A stretch of DNA of 64,000 nt from assembly GCA_023362775.1 (NCBI GenBank), contig JALMGJ010000003.1, positions 75,811,355-75,875,354 of the forward strand. Reading direction: 5' to 3'. Both the position numbers and the translations under genes were made by a program. Positions 21,075-33,118 of the stretch are shown here, piece by piece. Within the stretch, counting starts at the first letter, position 1. Every line of letters begins with the position of its first letter. Below the pieces are notes generated by a model. It was not told the origin of the DNA, ran no database searches, and worked only from the letters and a program-made list of their open reading frames with translations. This stretch comes from Charina bottae (Eukaryota > Chordata > Lepidosauria > Squamata > Charinaidae).

Positions 21075-21471
21075 TGCTAGAACATAGCTTTCCAAACTGT
21101 GTGTCGGGACACGTTAGTGTGTTGGCTGCAGTGTCTGGGTGTGTCGCGGCTGCTGCTGCCTCCAAACCTTGCCAGGATTCCGCGCAGGTCCTAGTGCCTG
21201 CCTTGTGCCTTGCTGCCTCCAAACCTGCCCTGCCAGGATTCCGCGCAGGTCCTAGTGCCTGCTTTGTGCCTGGCTGCCTCCAAACCTGCCCTGCCAGGAT
21301 TCCGCACAGGTCCTAGTGCCTGCCTTGTGCCTGGCTGCCTCCAAACCTGCTGTGATTCCACGCAGGTCCTAGTGCCTGCCTTGTGCCCTGCTGTAAGAGT
21401 GTGTCGCGAAATGATGCATGTCTAAAAAGTGTGTCACCAACATGAAAAGTTTGGAAAGCTCTGTGCTAGAA
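21075..21471 (+). mobile_element. Short hAT element, family 1, perfect TSD, four internal units
   Basis: TSD TGCTAGAA at 21075-21082 and 21464-21471. The element (21083-21463) carries about four tandem 55-61-bp units (each with 'gattccgcgcaggtcctagtgcctgc'). Ends CATAGCTTTCCAAACTGTG and AGTTTGGAAAGCTCTG. Confidence 0.93.
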
Positions 21472-22262
21472 GATACTTTTACTAGCCTGCTAAGGGTAAG
21501 TATTTCTGCACCAGCTGCCAAGAAACAAACAAACAAAACTTGGAAGTAGCCTACTAACATTTACAAATGTATCTGCAAGGCTGGAACAAGAACTCTTCTG
21601 CTTCTTCATCTATTGTGTTGAGTGATGTACAGATCAAAAAATGGCAAACCAACCTTCTCTTAGCCTATAGGAGGGTTGTTCCCTACCTCTGCCAGGCAGC
21701 TGCATTTTTTCAATCAAATGTTTATTTAGCTCTTTTCACATCCACCCCCCCTCCGCCCCAGTTTTAAGGAATGGTTTCATAACTGACAGAATAGCCAACA
21801 AATCAGTGCTGCACACAGCCCTGCTATGAGAATGACCAGTAAATTCTTGTGGTGCTAATCCAATTCCTGCAAAAGGAAGAGGGGAAGATTCCCCCCGAGC
21901 CTAACAAAAAAGTTATAGACATGTCAGAAATGCAAAAAGAGGGCAGCAGTTGCACTATTTCTTTTTACATTGTCTGGATTCATCTGTAGTGAAATAATTG
22001 GTTGAAACAATATTTACAATTAAGTTAATATTTACTCAGTACAAGAGATGGAAATGCTGCTACGCTGTTGTATGTGTACTTTAATCCTTAATGTTAGTAA
22101 TTTGTGGAGACTAATTGTTGCAGATGTGTTTGGGAGTGCTTAAATTAGCTCATACTGTATGTTGGAAAGGTAGACTGTTACACAGAAGATCTTGCATCAG
22201 AATTTAATCAATTTAAGTAGATAGTTCCAATAGAAGAGAATATATATAGCTCAGGATTGAAC
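21472..22262. other. No gene recognised
   Basis: AT-rich sequence. The AACAAAC run near 21523-21537 is a short tandem repeat. No coding or mobile signature. Confidence 0.45.
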
Positions 22263-22800
22263 TGTGGAGTGCTTGGTGCTCTCTGAGCTTAGTTGTTTCA
22301 TTAGCCAACTAGGTAATATCATCAGTGCTAGGGAGTGTGGGGTTTGTTCCCTGTATATATACAGTAGCTTGCCCTGCCAGTGTTGGTGGGGGTGTGGTTT
22401 TCTCCTTGGTAGCTCCTTGATTAGGATATTGTTTTCTGCTTGATTGTTTGGTGTTAATCCCTGCTTATCTAGGTGTTGGCTGCTGGAGAGGATGTGTTCT
22501 GGTCTTTTTGTTTCCTTCTTAGCTTTTTAATTGTCTCTTTTGAATGGTGTGTAAATATGGTTTATCTCTATGTGTCTATTGATGGCCGATTTGTCTGAAT
22601 GCCAAGCTTCCAGGAATACCAGAGTCCAGAGTCCCCTCTGGAAATGGGGGGAGATGGGCGGTGATATATATATATATATATACATACATACATACATATA
22701 ATACATACATACATACATACATACATACATACATACATACGTACATACCCTAGTGTTTTTGGATTTGGCTTGGTCTAAGATGCTAACAGTAGATGGACCA
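22263..22800 (-). mobile_element. Penelope-like element, diverged and interrupted (copy E)
   Basis: The order of blocks (GGAGTGCTTGGTGCTCTCTGAGC, TGCCAGTGTTGGTGGGGGTG, TGTGTCTATTGATGGC, GCCAAGCTTCCAGGAAT and GTGTTTTTGGATTTGGCTTGG) follows copies B and C, so the same GIY-YIG C-terminal region is present but without an open frame. It holds the canonical hammerhead word CUGAUGA (complement of TCATCAG at 22321-22327) before a stem II-like hairpin and GAAAC, but the cleavage-site segment is deleted. A LINE-tail plus microsatellite insertion splits it at 22618-22748. Confidence 0.8.
22618..22748 (+). repeat. LINE-tail fragment with (TA)n(CATA)n microsatellite, inside PLE copy E
   Basis: CCAGAGTCCCCTCTGGAAATGGGGGGAGATGGGCGGTGATATA resembles the 'gggcggtataaata' 3' tail of CR1/L2-type LINEs. 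It is followed by about 85 bp of TA and CATA/TACA units. The flanking PLE sequence (CCAGGAAT ... CTAGTGTTTTTGG) is continuous once this block is removed, so it is a later insertion whose short target duplication may be ATACC. Confidence 0.65.
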
Positions 22801-23410
22801 TAAATATTAGAAGACATCAGTCCAGCTAGAATTATTTCAGAACCACATTGAGCAGGTTAAAGAAAAATCCTCCCAGCTCTACAGAAAAACTGATCTAAAC
22901 AGAGAAAAATGTGAACTTTCAGCATCATCATATCCATGTCGATAAATGCTCTGTGTGCTAAGACTATGAATCCTGTAAAATGTATTTTTAGGAGGAAGGA
23001 AAGGAAATTAAAGGCAAGAAAAGAATGATGGTAGAATCTCCTATGAAACTCCCTGGGGATTCCACCTGCTTGTTGGCATTCCATTGGCACTAGTTAGTTA
23101 GTCAAGGCAGCTGCTGGAACGCAGGACCCAAATGACACTAGATTGGTTCCATTTTGTTCCATTTCACTTGACTTGAATATTTGCTGGGCTCCCTACCTTC
23201 TTTGTTCCAATTACTGCTATTTAAAATACCCATGTAGCAATTCCCCCAAGAAGTGGAGACACTGGATGTGCCCAGTGGTAGAGAAAAAGAGAGAAACTTT
23301 TACCTATCATCATTCCAGATCCCCATTGCCCCAATAGATGGGAAATAATTATAGAGATAGTAGTCATGTAGCCATAGTAGTCATGTAATTAGTAGTCATA
23401 GTAGTCACGT
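22801..23410. other. No gene; short AGTAGTCATGTA tandem repeats at the end
   Basis: At 23358-23409 the words AGTAGTCATGTA / AGTAGTCACGTAG recur four times with spacers. The rest is unremarkable. Confidence 0.5.
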
Positions 23411-23536
23411 AGGGGGCGTGGTGGCTCAGCAGGTAAGACGCCAGGTTTGTAGATCGGAAGGTCGCAAGTTCGGAGGTTTGAATCCCTAGTCCCGCGTGAC
23501 GGAGTGAGCTCCCGCACTCGCCCCAGCTCTTGCCAG
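23411..23536 (+). mobile_element. SINE 5' half joined to a LINE fragment
   Basis: Head GGGGCGTGGTGGCTCAGCAGG through CCCCAGCTCTTGCCA is the first 125 bp of the SINE family of 5739. It ends abruptly at GGTTAAAAACC, where a minus-strand LINE coding fragment begins. Confidence 0.8.
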
Positions 23537-24010
23537 GTTAAAAACCAGGTTTTTAAGTCTTTTCGAAAGGTTGGGAGTGAGGAAACCCGCCTCATCTCTT
23601 GGGCTAAGATGTTCCAAAGGGCGGGCACTACTGCAGAGAAGGCCCGCCTCCTGGACCCCGCTAGATGGAACTCTTTAATTGATGGGATCTGCAACAAGCC
23701 TTCTCTGACTGTTCGGGTGGGACGGGTCGATGTTCTGGGGATGAGACGGTCCCTCAGGTAACCTGGCCCTATGCCATGTAAGCCTTTAAAGGTGATGACC
23801 AACACCTTGAATTGGACCCAGAAGCAAACTGGTACCCAATGCAGCTCGTGCAGCAGAGGTTTCACATGTGCCAATCTTCTGGCCCCAATAACTCCGCGCG
23901 GCTGTATTCTGGACCAATTGAAGCTTCCGGATACTCCTCAAGGGTAGCCCCATGTAGAGCGCATTACAATAGTCTATATGGGAGATGACAAGGGCCTGAG
24001 TGACTGTTAT
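23537..24010 (-). pseudogene. CR1/L2-group LINE reverse transcriptase C-terminal fragment
   Basis: On the minus strand it reads: ALVISHIDYCNALYMGLP, IRKLQLVQNTAAR (frame ending near 23786), then in another frame LLHELHWVPVCFWVQFKVLVITFKGLHGIGPGYLRDRL and FSAVVPALWNILAQEMRR, ending at KDLKTWFL. These are the usual post-RT blocks of CR1, L2 and Rex-type LINEs. One frameshift near 23870 separates the two. The RT catalytic region itself is missing. Related pieces lie at 31142-31325 and 58595-58850. Confidence 0.8.
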
Positions 24011-24084
24011 AATAATATAATTTCTACTATAATAATAATTTTTACTGGAAAGGAATTCCACTCTGTTGCAAACAGAAACTAACC

Positions 24085-24297
24085 CTGTAGAGCAGAGCTT
24101 TCCAAACTGTGTGTCGGGACACGTTAGTGTGTCGGCTGCAGTGTCTGCGTGTGTCGCTGCTGCTTCTGAACCTTGCCAGGATTCCGCGCAGGTCCTAGTG
24201 CCTGCCTTGTGCCCTGCTGTAAGAGTGTGTCGCGAAATGATGCATGTCTAAAAAGTGTGTCACCAACATGTAAAGTTTGGAAAGCTCTGCTGTAGAA
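24085..24297 (+). mobile_element. Short hAT element, family 1, one internal unit
   Basis: TSD CTGTAGAG (24085-24092) and CTGTAGAA (24290-24297). The element at 24093-24289 (197 bp) carries a single unit and is the shortest copy of this family here. Confidence 0.9.
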
Positions 24298-27200
24298 CTT
24301 ACTGTGTCTGTTTGGTCCTTGATTCAGGTTTGTTCTAAACCTGAATGTATTTAAAATATGATTGACTTCAACAGTTTATGTACTTTTGTTTATTTTAAAT
24401 AATGGAACTTCAAAAATATTTTGAAAACATTTTTATTGTTTTTTGTTTCCAGTCCAAGAGAATGCCATATATCTTAATCTGTGTACGTACTCCAGTGGAT
24501 GGAAGTTTGTGTTACTGTCTGGAAAAGGCCACATATGTACCAGATGCCTCCAAAGACCACTAAAGTTGAAATCAATGGGAAATGCAAAGTGTACTTGTTA
24601 TAGCAAGTGAACTTGAATGTGGTAAACTTTCTAAAATTCGGGATGATTCTCTTTCTTGTTCCAAAAACTGAGCCTGAACACTTGCAGCAGTATAATTTGA
24701 AATTTTTTGCTATATTCTGTCTTTAATCCTATTACTGTGCGTAGGTCTATAAACTGTTCAGATAGATATAAGCAGAGAGGGGCGGGGGAGAGAGAGAGTG
24801 AGAGAGAGAGATTAGCGACCAATTCACACAGCCAAGCTAGTGAACTGAGAATATAAACTGAGAATGTATCTAAAAGATGTTCAACTCAGATGGCAGCATA
24901 GACTATGGCTGCATAGACGCCCATAAAATGGCACAAGGAGGTCATGATCATCATGGCATCATCACACAAGTGAGGAGGATTCCGTAATGGATGTCAGTTG
25001 CATCACCACATTGCTCCCCTTGCCCCTTCCTGCAGATGCCCATCTTTGGCTGATCTTTCAAAAGCTAAGACTTCATTAATATTTGGGTAGAAGATCACCA
25101 GAAAAGCCCAGGAGGTTTGACTGGAAAAACTGAAAAAAATATAGAAGAAAACAGTGGCAAATCTCTTCTGTATTTTTTCGAAGAAAACAACAGGGCCATG
25201 CCTACGTAAGTCTTTAACCATTTTTATATCTTAGAAAGAAGAACCTCAAAAGTGCACAAGAAACTAGTCTGTAGGCAAGGGAGTATCCTGTCTTATGAAT
25301 AATTTTAGCTAAAGCACAACATAATTGGCCCAGGAGTTCAAAAAGTTGTGGGTTTTAATTTCGTTTGCTCCAGAAGATGATTCTGTAACTAGGTTTCCAC
25401 ATCACACTAAGCCATAACAATGGTTTACAAATCATAATATCTGGTCCGTATATTGTGCTAATCCCAAACCAAACAGATTAGTATGTGAACTCAGTTTTTG
25501 CATCCTTTCATCTCCTAAATAGGTTCTTCTATCCTTAGGCAATTCCTGTCCCTGTTTTAGATTCTGACTGTAAGCTAGAAAAAAAAGCTAATGTTTATTA
25601 ATATTTGCTAATATTCACATATCTTAATCTATATCCATTGATGCAGATTTATATAAATACATGCACTGAGAAAATTATGATCTTGTGTGACTTGTGTTTT
25701 TATTCAGTCAGCTGTTAGCTGCTAGCTGTTGATAAGTAACTTCAACCCCCCTTCCAAGGGGTCTTTATTTCAAACGGGGTGCCTTCAAATACAGAGCTGC
25801 TGTCCATAAAATAGGACACATAGCCATTCTTCTTGCTGCATTTCAGAGATCGTTTTTATGAAGCACAATAAGCATTGTGTCTGAAATCTACAACACTGTA
25901 GGATCACATAGCAAAGGAGGTTCACTTATCAGAGACATGAATGTATAGGTTGGGCCAGTGAGGAGAACTGGGCTGGTCATCATGATTCACCTCATAGACA
26001 AATATGGATTGGTGGCTGAGATGCATTGCACATGACAATCACAGTAACAAATGATCAATTTGAGGCAATTATTGTGTTTCCTGATAGAGAAAATAGAATG
26101 CAACCAGTGCTGGAAGTGCAGAAGGCAGCTCTGGAGAGAAGATCTCTGGGCTGTATGCAACAGAGGGGTAACAAGTGGGCATTTGTTTCACTGAGGAGTG
26201 ACCGAGTGGACAGCCAGATCTATATTTTGCCCTTCTGACCTCTCACACCACAGTTGCAAAAGGTGTGTTCCCTCCTTTTACAACCAGGGGCTGATGAGAA
26301 TTGTAATTCATTAGATAACAAGAGATGCCATCCTCCCTTTAACCCTTACCAAAAGTGTATAAATTTTACAAAAACTAGTGCTACTTATCCAGTGGATTGC
26401 TTTTAATAAGTGTGTTAAACTTTTGCAAGTCATTAAGGAAATGTAATTACATTTGCTGAAATGATTGAAACCTGCTAATAATCTTTCTTCCTCCTCTACA
26501 GTACTCAATTTTATAATGATGCCCCTAAAATCAAAGACCTTCCATTGTAGAATGGGGAATTCACTATTCTAGTTCTCCAATACACCATAGTAGAATTCCT
26601 GCAGGCAACTATGCCACTGCTTATTTACTTCAGTAGATGCCTTCAATTTATGCTACTGGTAGAAAAATATGCCAATACATCCCAGCTCAAAGCTGTCTGG
26701 ATGAGTCTGGCTAATTTGCCCCTACATAGAACATGTTCAGAGCCTTCATCTATACCTTAGTACCAGTGCAGATTACTTAGATTATTACAGTATGATACAG
26801 AAACTACTTTAAAAATACTAAGAATTATTGTTCCATTATAAAAACAAATATTTTGATCATGCTAGTTCTAAACTCACTTGCTGCTGCTGACCGATCACCA
26901 AGGAAGATTTCTTTCTTCCAAACCAGCCTTTCCTATTCTGGTGTGCTGCAAATGAGTTGGACTTCAACTTTCAACTTTCATAACTGGCTAGGGGATTATG
27001 GGAAGTGAATTCCAGTGGATCTGAAATTGTTGTTCTACAGAAAGGAGCTTTAGAAAAGAAGCATCAGAGATAATTTCAGTTTTGTACCAATAAGACAACT
27101 TTGTCATCAGCAAAGCCACCTTTTCGTTTCTGAACATTTGGTTCCATATTATGTTCAGGCTCATTCTGCTGATCTATACAGCTATCCAGGTCATTCTGAA

Positions 27201-29597
27201 ACATAACCTTAGTTTCAGAGCACAAGAACAAATCATCTAAGGTGATCTGTATCATAAGTTGGATGTGGTGAGAAATTCACATTATACACTTTTACCCCAG
27301 CAATGGCTGGAAAGAAAATGCTTTCTTTTCTTACCATGGAGCAATAAAATTCTCCTCATCCGGATCCACCAAAACTATCTTCAATTTATAGCAACCAGAG
27401 TCTTTTCCTTGTTGGGGGAAAATATTAAGGGAGAAACAAAGGGAGTGCAGAATTCTTCCCAGTAGTGATGTTATCTGCATCAGGATGTCAGGGTCTCCCC
27501 AACTAAGTTTTTTACATGGTGAAATTACATTACTGATGGGGGGCGGAATGAATGGGGTTTCTCCACCTTAATTCCAGTACAGCTAGTGGGGGCAAGACTA
27601 TGAACTAAAATGCCATATCTTTAATGGAAATGTTGCAAATGATTTGGAAACATGAACCTAAATTAAAGCAAAAGATACAGTATCTTAGCATATCTTTCTT
27701 ACTCCCAATCATGTAAGTTAATAGTAATGTATTTCCACATCTGGAGTTGTGTTCCTCTTCCTTAGGTCCCTAACAGCTACACTATAGAGATGTCCTTAAC
27801 CATGGATTTTCTTTCTTGTATTCTCTCCCTTCGCTCATTCTTTCTTTTGAGACCTTCCCGGTGAAAGAGAAAAATAATTATTCATCTCATTGTGTCTTTT
27901 TCCTTAACACTGGGACCTAATGAAAACTCTTTCATCTGTTCTCTTTGTCCAAGACTGATGTCTCTGGGTCATTTACTGGAAACACTAGGGTGTATGCTTA
28001 TATACAACCCTTAAAGATATGGCAGTAACCAAATTATATAAATCATGATTTGCCCTTCTGAAAAACGACTAACCTTTCCTGGATATGTCTGTTGATTAGG
28101 TTTTGTCAAAACAACTTTCTTTCTTTAAGATTTCAGATTGTTCTAACGAAAGTAACAATGCAACAGTGTCAAAGCTGTGAGCTAGCCATCACTCCATCTG
28201 GCCCGTTGACTGCAAACACAGTAACGCTCAGTTTTTAAAAATAAAAACAAAGCATCTACCACCTTTATCCTGCTGTTCACACTCCCAAGAAGAGATCTAA
28301 TCATGAACGGTGTGTTTTTCTCTTTTGCTGGCAGTCAAGGAGAAGCACTTGACTGCACCAGATTAAGGAACTTTTTATCTGATCACAAATATATAGACAG
28401 CCATAAGTATCACTTGTGTGTTACATACAGCATATGGCATTAGAAAACACAAAGGCTCATACTGATACACACAGATGGCAGTTGACAATAACTGAGGACT
28501 TAAGTCTGATTGGACTGATTCCATGGACACACCTCAGTCTGAAGTAAATGCATCAATTTCTTAAAACTTCTAAGAAATTAGTATAAAATCATATAACACA
28601 TTAATATGCAATAGCAGAATTGTAATGTATATATCAACAGCATATATATAAAGATATGGGGAGAGTGCAAAAACAGTTGAAAGTTTATTCAAACAAAGGG
28701 CTTACATTAATTTCAGCACTCTATTCATATGTATACCTCTATTCACATATCTAATAAACTCCTATTTAGGATGGACATCACACTGAACAATAGTAATGCA
28801 TCATGTGAGACAGAAAAAGATCTCATTATATGCAAATATTTTCATATACCAACAGACTGTTATACTTAAATCAAACCTAAATTAAGCCTAAAGGGTAAAA
28901 TGAAGTATAGTTTATTGCGTGTGCATAGGTACATCTTTTTGTTGCTGACTCTATACTATACATAGGGGTGTGTTTGGAACGCTATCCATATGCAGCTACT
29001 TTGTCATCACAGGCACTTACATGACTTTTCTTAGACAATAAATCTCCCCTTCCTATCAAAGCTACGGCTATGGGGATCTACCTATATGAAAACATTGTTT
29101 GCCAAGTATAAAGAAACACTACCTTTCTAACGTACAGAGGTCTGTAAATGATAAGCTACTAATGTCACCTGCCAATAGATATTTGATTAATTACTGATAA
29201 AGGGAATAAAGAGGTATATATGCACATATACAGACAAAAGAGGATAGGTATGTAACACAGATCCACAGTGCACCCTCACAGATCTGCATTCAAAAAAATA
29301 CCACTCACATTCTCATTCATCCACCAAGACTTTAAACAAAGAATAAGAAGAATGCTGCCTTACTTTTTCCTCCTCCTTTATATGACTTCTTCCCTGGTGC
29401 TTTAATTTCAAGACTTCAGCAGAGCTGGGTTTTTGGACAATTACACAAAAGCAACTAAACAAACGGCTGAGTGCAAAAGAACCCAGCTTCGCACAGGAAA
29501 TAGCTTGCTAGCAAAGAAAGAGGACCGGGGGACAGAAAAGCTGCAAATAACAGCAGTGCTGAATAGGTATATTCCTAATTGTGAGAGAATTGTCTAT

Positions 29598-29643
<46 letters not shown>

Positions 29644-30507
29644 TGAGAGAGAGAGGGGGGTAACAAGAAAGGAGGAGGGAAGTGGCAGGATGAGTGTATA
29701 AGAAGAGGCCTCCCCCTACTACATAAGCAATGGAGGAGAGCTTTGCAACCTGAAAGTGAGGTTACTGAATAAATTATTCCCCATCCGTTGCTCTCTTCTC
29801 ATTGGCCCAGCGAAGACTTCTGCATCAATGGTGTTATGATGATGAGATCTTTACATTCACCACACAGTCCCACACTCTTACCTTCTGCTAAGGCAGGCTC
29901 AGAGATTTGGGCATTATTACCCAGCGAGAAGCCTCAATTAAGAACCTAATTAATTCTAAAGTGAAAAAAAGCTCCAAATTAATTTGCAGTCTCTCCCCCT
30001 CCGGCAAATAGACTGTATTCTTTTGGTGTCTGTCTCTCTGACTGAGACCAGGTTTTAAAAGGGGAAATATTGTTTTAAGGGTGTTTTTATGTTGCCATTC
30101 TCTATTTTTGGATTCCAAGCAAAGACATTAGAAATAATAATTTGGTCTCTCAAAGGCAGGCAATCCCTGTATATATTTAGCTATCCATTGTTCATCAGCA
30201 GCCCTCCCTCTGTATTGTTATGCTTTTGCATTGTCTCTGTGAGAGCTTTCTCTTAGATAACAATTGCACTTACAGGCTAGCTTTTAAAAGGAACTGGAAG
30301 CCTTTATGTGACACTTGGTCCTCCAATTAATTTTCTTAGAGTTGAATCTGAGAGTAGGGATTGAGAGGAATCTCACCTAGGATCTGTTTCATGGATCCAT
30401 TTTAGAAACATTAAAATCCTCATAGAGTTGCCTTTGTGAGCACATCCCAATGACTGATACACATTTTCCGGTGAAGTAAATTGGCACTAAGCTATTTTAA
30501 TTCCTCC
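24298..30507. other. Repeat-poor 6.2-kb stretch, no exon identified
   Basis: No transposon ends or coding domains were recognised apart from a degraded 'CAGCCTTTCCTATTCTGG' type repeat at about 26927-27010, a (GA)n run at 24787-24811, and a GT/GA composite microsatellite at 29599-29655. The stretch at 29750-30290 is rich in AATTAATT words and looks unlike the degraded repeats around it. The absence of recent insertions may mark regulatory or constrained DNA. Frames of up to 76 codons have no domain. Confidence 0.45.
29599..29655. repeat. (GT)n(GA)n composite microsatellite
   Basis: About ten GT units are followed by about fifteen GA units and a G-run. Confidence 0.95.
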
Positions 30508-30930
30508 CTCTAAAACAGGGCTTTCCAAACTGTGTGTCGCGACACGTTAGTGTGTCGGCTGCAGTGTCTGGGTGTGTCACTGCTGCTGCTGCCTCTGAGC
30601 CCTGCCAGGATTCCGCGCAGGTCCTAGTGCCTGCCTTGTGCCTTGCTGCCTCCAAATCTGCCCTGCCAGGATTCCGCGCAGGTCCTAGTGCCTGCCTTGT
30701 GCCTTGCTGCCTCCAAACCTGCTGTTATTCCGCGCAGGTCCTAGTGCCTGCCTTGTGCCTTGCTGCCTCCAAACCTGCTGTGATTCCACACAGGTCCTAG
30801 TGCCTGCCTTGTGCCCTGCTGTAAGAGTGTGTCGCGAAATGATGCCCTGCTGTAAGAGTGTGTCATGAAATGATGCATGTCTAAAAAGTGTGTCACCAAC
30901 ATGAAAAGTTTGGAAAGCTCTGCTCTAAAA
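30508..30930 (+). mobile_element. Short hAT element, family 1, perfect TSD, four internal units
   Basis: TSD CTCTAAAA at 30508-30515 and 30923-30930. The element (30516-30922) has four internal units and a partial tandem duplication of the 'atgccctgctgtaagagtgtgtc' segment near its right end (30841-30865), unlike other copies. Confidence 0.93.
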
Positions 30931-31141
30931 GGATGCTCACTATATGCCTTACCTCAAATGGGGAGGGGAGGACCTAGAAGAGGGTTTCCAAAGTGACCTC
31001 AGTAAAGGATACAATTGATGAACAAACAGGTATTCCTTCTGATGGCTAGAATGCACCGGTGTTTTCCGTTATGTCTGGAAATGAACCAGAAACTAAGGCA
31101 TTTATTAGAGAAGTCCCCTTTGGCTAATCCCAATGAACAAC

Positions 31142-31325
31142 TTTCTTGCAGCTAAATTTTAAACTAGCTGAAGTTTCCCCACTGTGTTCCTGGGCTGCCC
31201 AGCGTGCAAGATATTACAGTAGTCAAACCTATTCGTTATCAATGTATGGGTAATTGTGGTCAAGTTAGCTCTGCCTAGAAGATGCCCCATCCTTAATGAT
31301 TAAATGTATGCCTTGTAATAGAGGC
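31142..31325 (-). mobile_element. CR1/L2-group LINE fragment, very old
   Basis: GCTAGCTGAAG-type words, CTGGGCTGCCCAGCGTGC, ATTACAGTAGTCAAACCT and the GATTAAATGTATG end correspond in order to the LINE region at 23880-24010 (minus strand coding). No open frame remains. Confidence 0.5.
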
Positions 31326-31382
31326 TACTTAAGATTCTATGGAAGCTCCAACTAAGAACAAGGTCCTTTGAGACCATTTTCC

Positions 31383-31668
31383 CTCTAGAGCAGAGCTTTC
31401 CAAACTGTGTGTCGCGACACAAAAGTGTGTCGCCACACACAGTCTGGTGTGTCGCCACACAACCCGGAAGCGCTGATCATCATCAGCGCTTCCGGGTTTT
31501 CCCGCGGCGACACACCAACGGTGGCGCGCAAAAACCGAAAGTGGCAGCAGCACTTCTGGGTTTTTGCGCGCTGCCGCAACGGCGGCACTTCCGGGTTTTC
31601 CTGCGGCGACACACCAACGGCGGTTGGTGTGTCGCTGCGGGAAAACTTTGGAAAGCCCTGCTCTAGAG
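31383..31668. mobile_element. Short hAT element, family 1 (subtype b), perfect TSD
   Basis: TSD CTCTAGAG at 31383-31390 and 31661-31668. The element (31391-31660) begins CAGAGCTTTCCAAACTGTG and ends TTTGGAAAGCCCTG. The interior is strongly self-complementary: CGGAAGCGCTGATC and GATCATCATCAGCGCTTCCG form one hairpin, and the CGACACACCAACGGCGG / TTGGTGTGTCGCTGCGG words form another. It is a close relative of the 18263-18530 copy. Confidence 0.93.
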
Positions 31669-33118
31669 TAACTTTATAGGATCTGCATGTCTGACACTGG
31701 GTGGGGTCAAAGCCCCCCCCCCACAAAAAGAGTTGAAAACCACACACTCTCTTCCATACAGAAACCTCCATCCTCACACTTCCCAATTGTACAGATCCAT
31801 TCACACATTCATTGCACACACACACACAAGCCTTCTTCACACTTTCCAAATAATATGAGAGCTATCGTATACAGTAATGGGGCCACCAGGACTTCATCTT
31901 GACACGTAGTCCCTGCTTCTTCAGTCAGGAGACCAAAAGGGAAGCTGTATTTATGTTTACCTGAACACAAGTGCAAGTGCACAGTCAGGTTTTCTGGTGA
32001 TCTACCTTTTCAGGTCTCTGAGCATAATGTGAGTGGCAGAATGTACATAGAAGAAATTCCTAGAGGACTGCAGGACCAGTGTGCACAGATCATCACCCGA
32101 TGTGATGTGTGAGACAGTGGGTGAGTGTGTATGGTAACAGATCATCACCCTGTCAGCCACCAACTTTCACAGAACATTGCCTGGGGAGGGCTACACTCAG
32201 GTGCAGGCATGCGCACACACACACACAAGCCACAGCAAAGAGCACCCGATTGCAAGCAATGCAATTTCTTCAACCCTAATTACTATGCAAAGGGAATGGT
32301 TAGAGGGTCATCATTCTGGAGTTGACATCCCATCTCCTCTGTGGTAATTGGAGACTTTTTCTGGGTTAATTGGACTTGTGGAGGGGAATCACAGCACCTG
32401 CGGAAGTAAGGTTTAACCCTTCCTTTCCCTACTGTAACTTCTTCTCCCCAAAATTACTCTCTTTTGCAGTTAATTATGTTTGGGGGGAAAACGGCTTGCA
32501 TTGGAGGCTTCGTTCAAGGCTAGCTGTTAACAGAGAAGGGGCCAAGCATCATAGTTACATCCACTCCATGGGCCACCAGTTTACGACTTACATGGAGGAA
32601 AGCGGTCATGTCTGCATACTAACAGGGGTATGGTTAAATCCAAAAGTGAGAAGGGTCAAAACATTCCATTTACATCCATAATATTTTTTTTCCATATACA
32701 TAGAGCTACTCAAAAATAGGTCTCACTGAGGCTTACTCCCACACAAGTGAGCATAAAATTGCAGCTTAACTATGTTAATTAGCAAGAAAATCAAATAGAA
32801 ATGGTAAGGAAACATTTCTGTCACTACCTATTGTTAATGTATGGTATATTTTCCATAGATTTAATGTTAATGGAACTCACCATAAAGTTATATAACTTCA
32901 TAGAGAATTAAAAGAGTTTTAGACCCCTTGGAAAGGGACTAATGTAACAATATTACATTATAAACGGAAAAAAAGCCCACTCAGGGAAGAGGTGTTAAAA
33001 AATTAATGGCTATATATTGCCAGATGCTCCTGAGGCATTATTGCTTTGTAAAATTCAGGGCAATGTCAGTCTAAGAAACTGAGATTTGTTCAGCTTATAC
33101 TGAAACCGAAATGATATT
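31669..33118. other. No gene recognised; CA/ACAC runs
   Basis: Short (CA)n runs at about 31817-31830 and 32213-32228 and a C-run at 31713-31722. Frames such as 32370-32681 (103 codons) have no known domain. Confidence 0.45.

Noticed and set aside
23358..23410. AGTAGTCATGTA repeats as a protein-binding array
   Set aside because: Four irregular units beside a SINE insertion are more simply explained by slippage.
30516..30922. Tandem units read as a possible satellite or CRISPR-like array
   Set aside because: The units lie inside a hAT element with perfect 8-bp TSDs, and the spacing and variation are those of a minisatellite.
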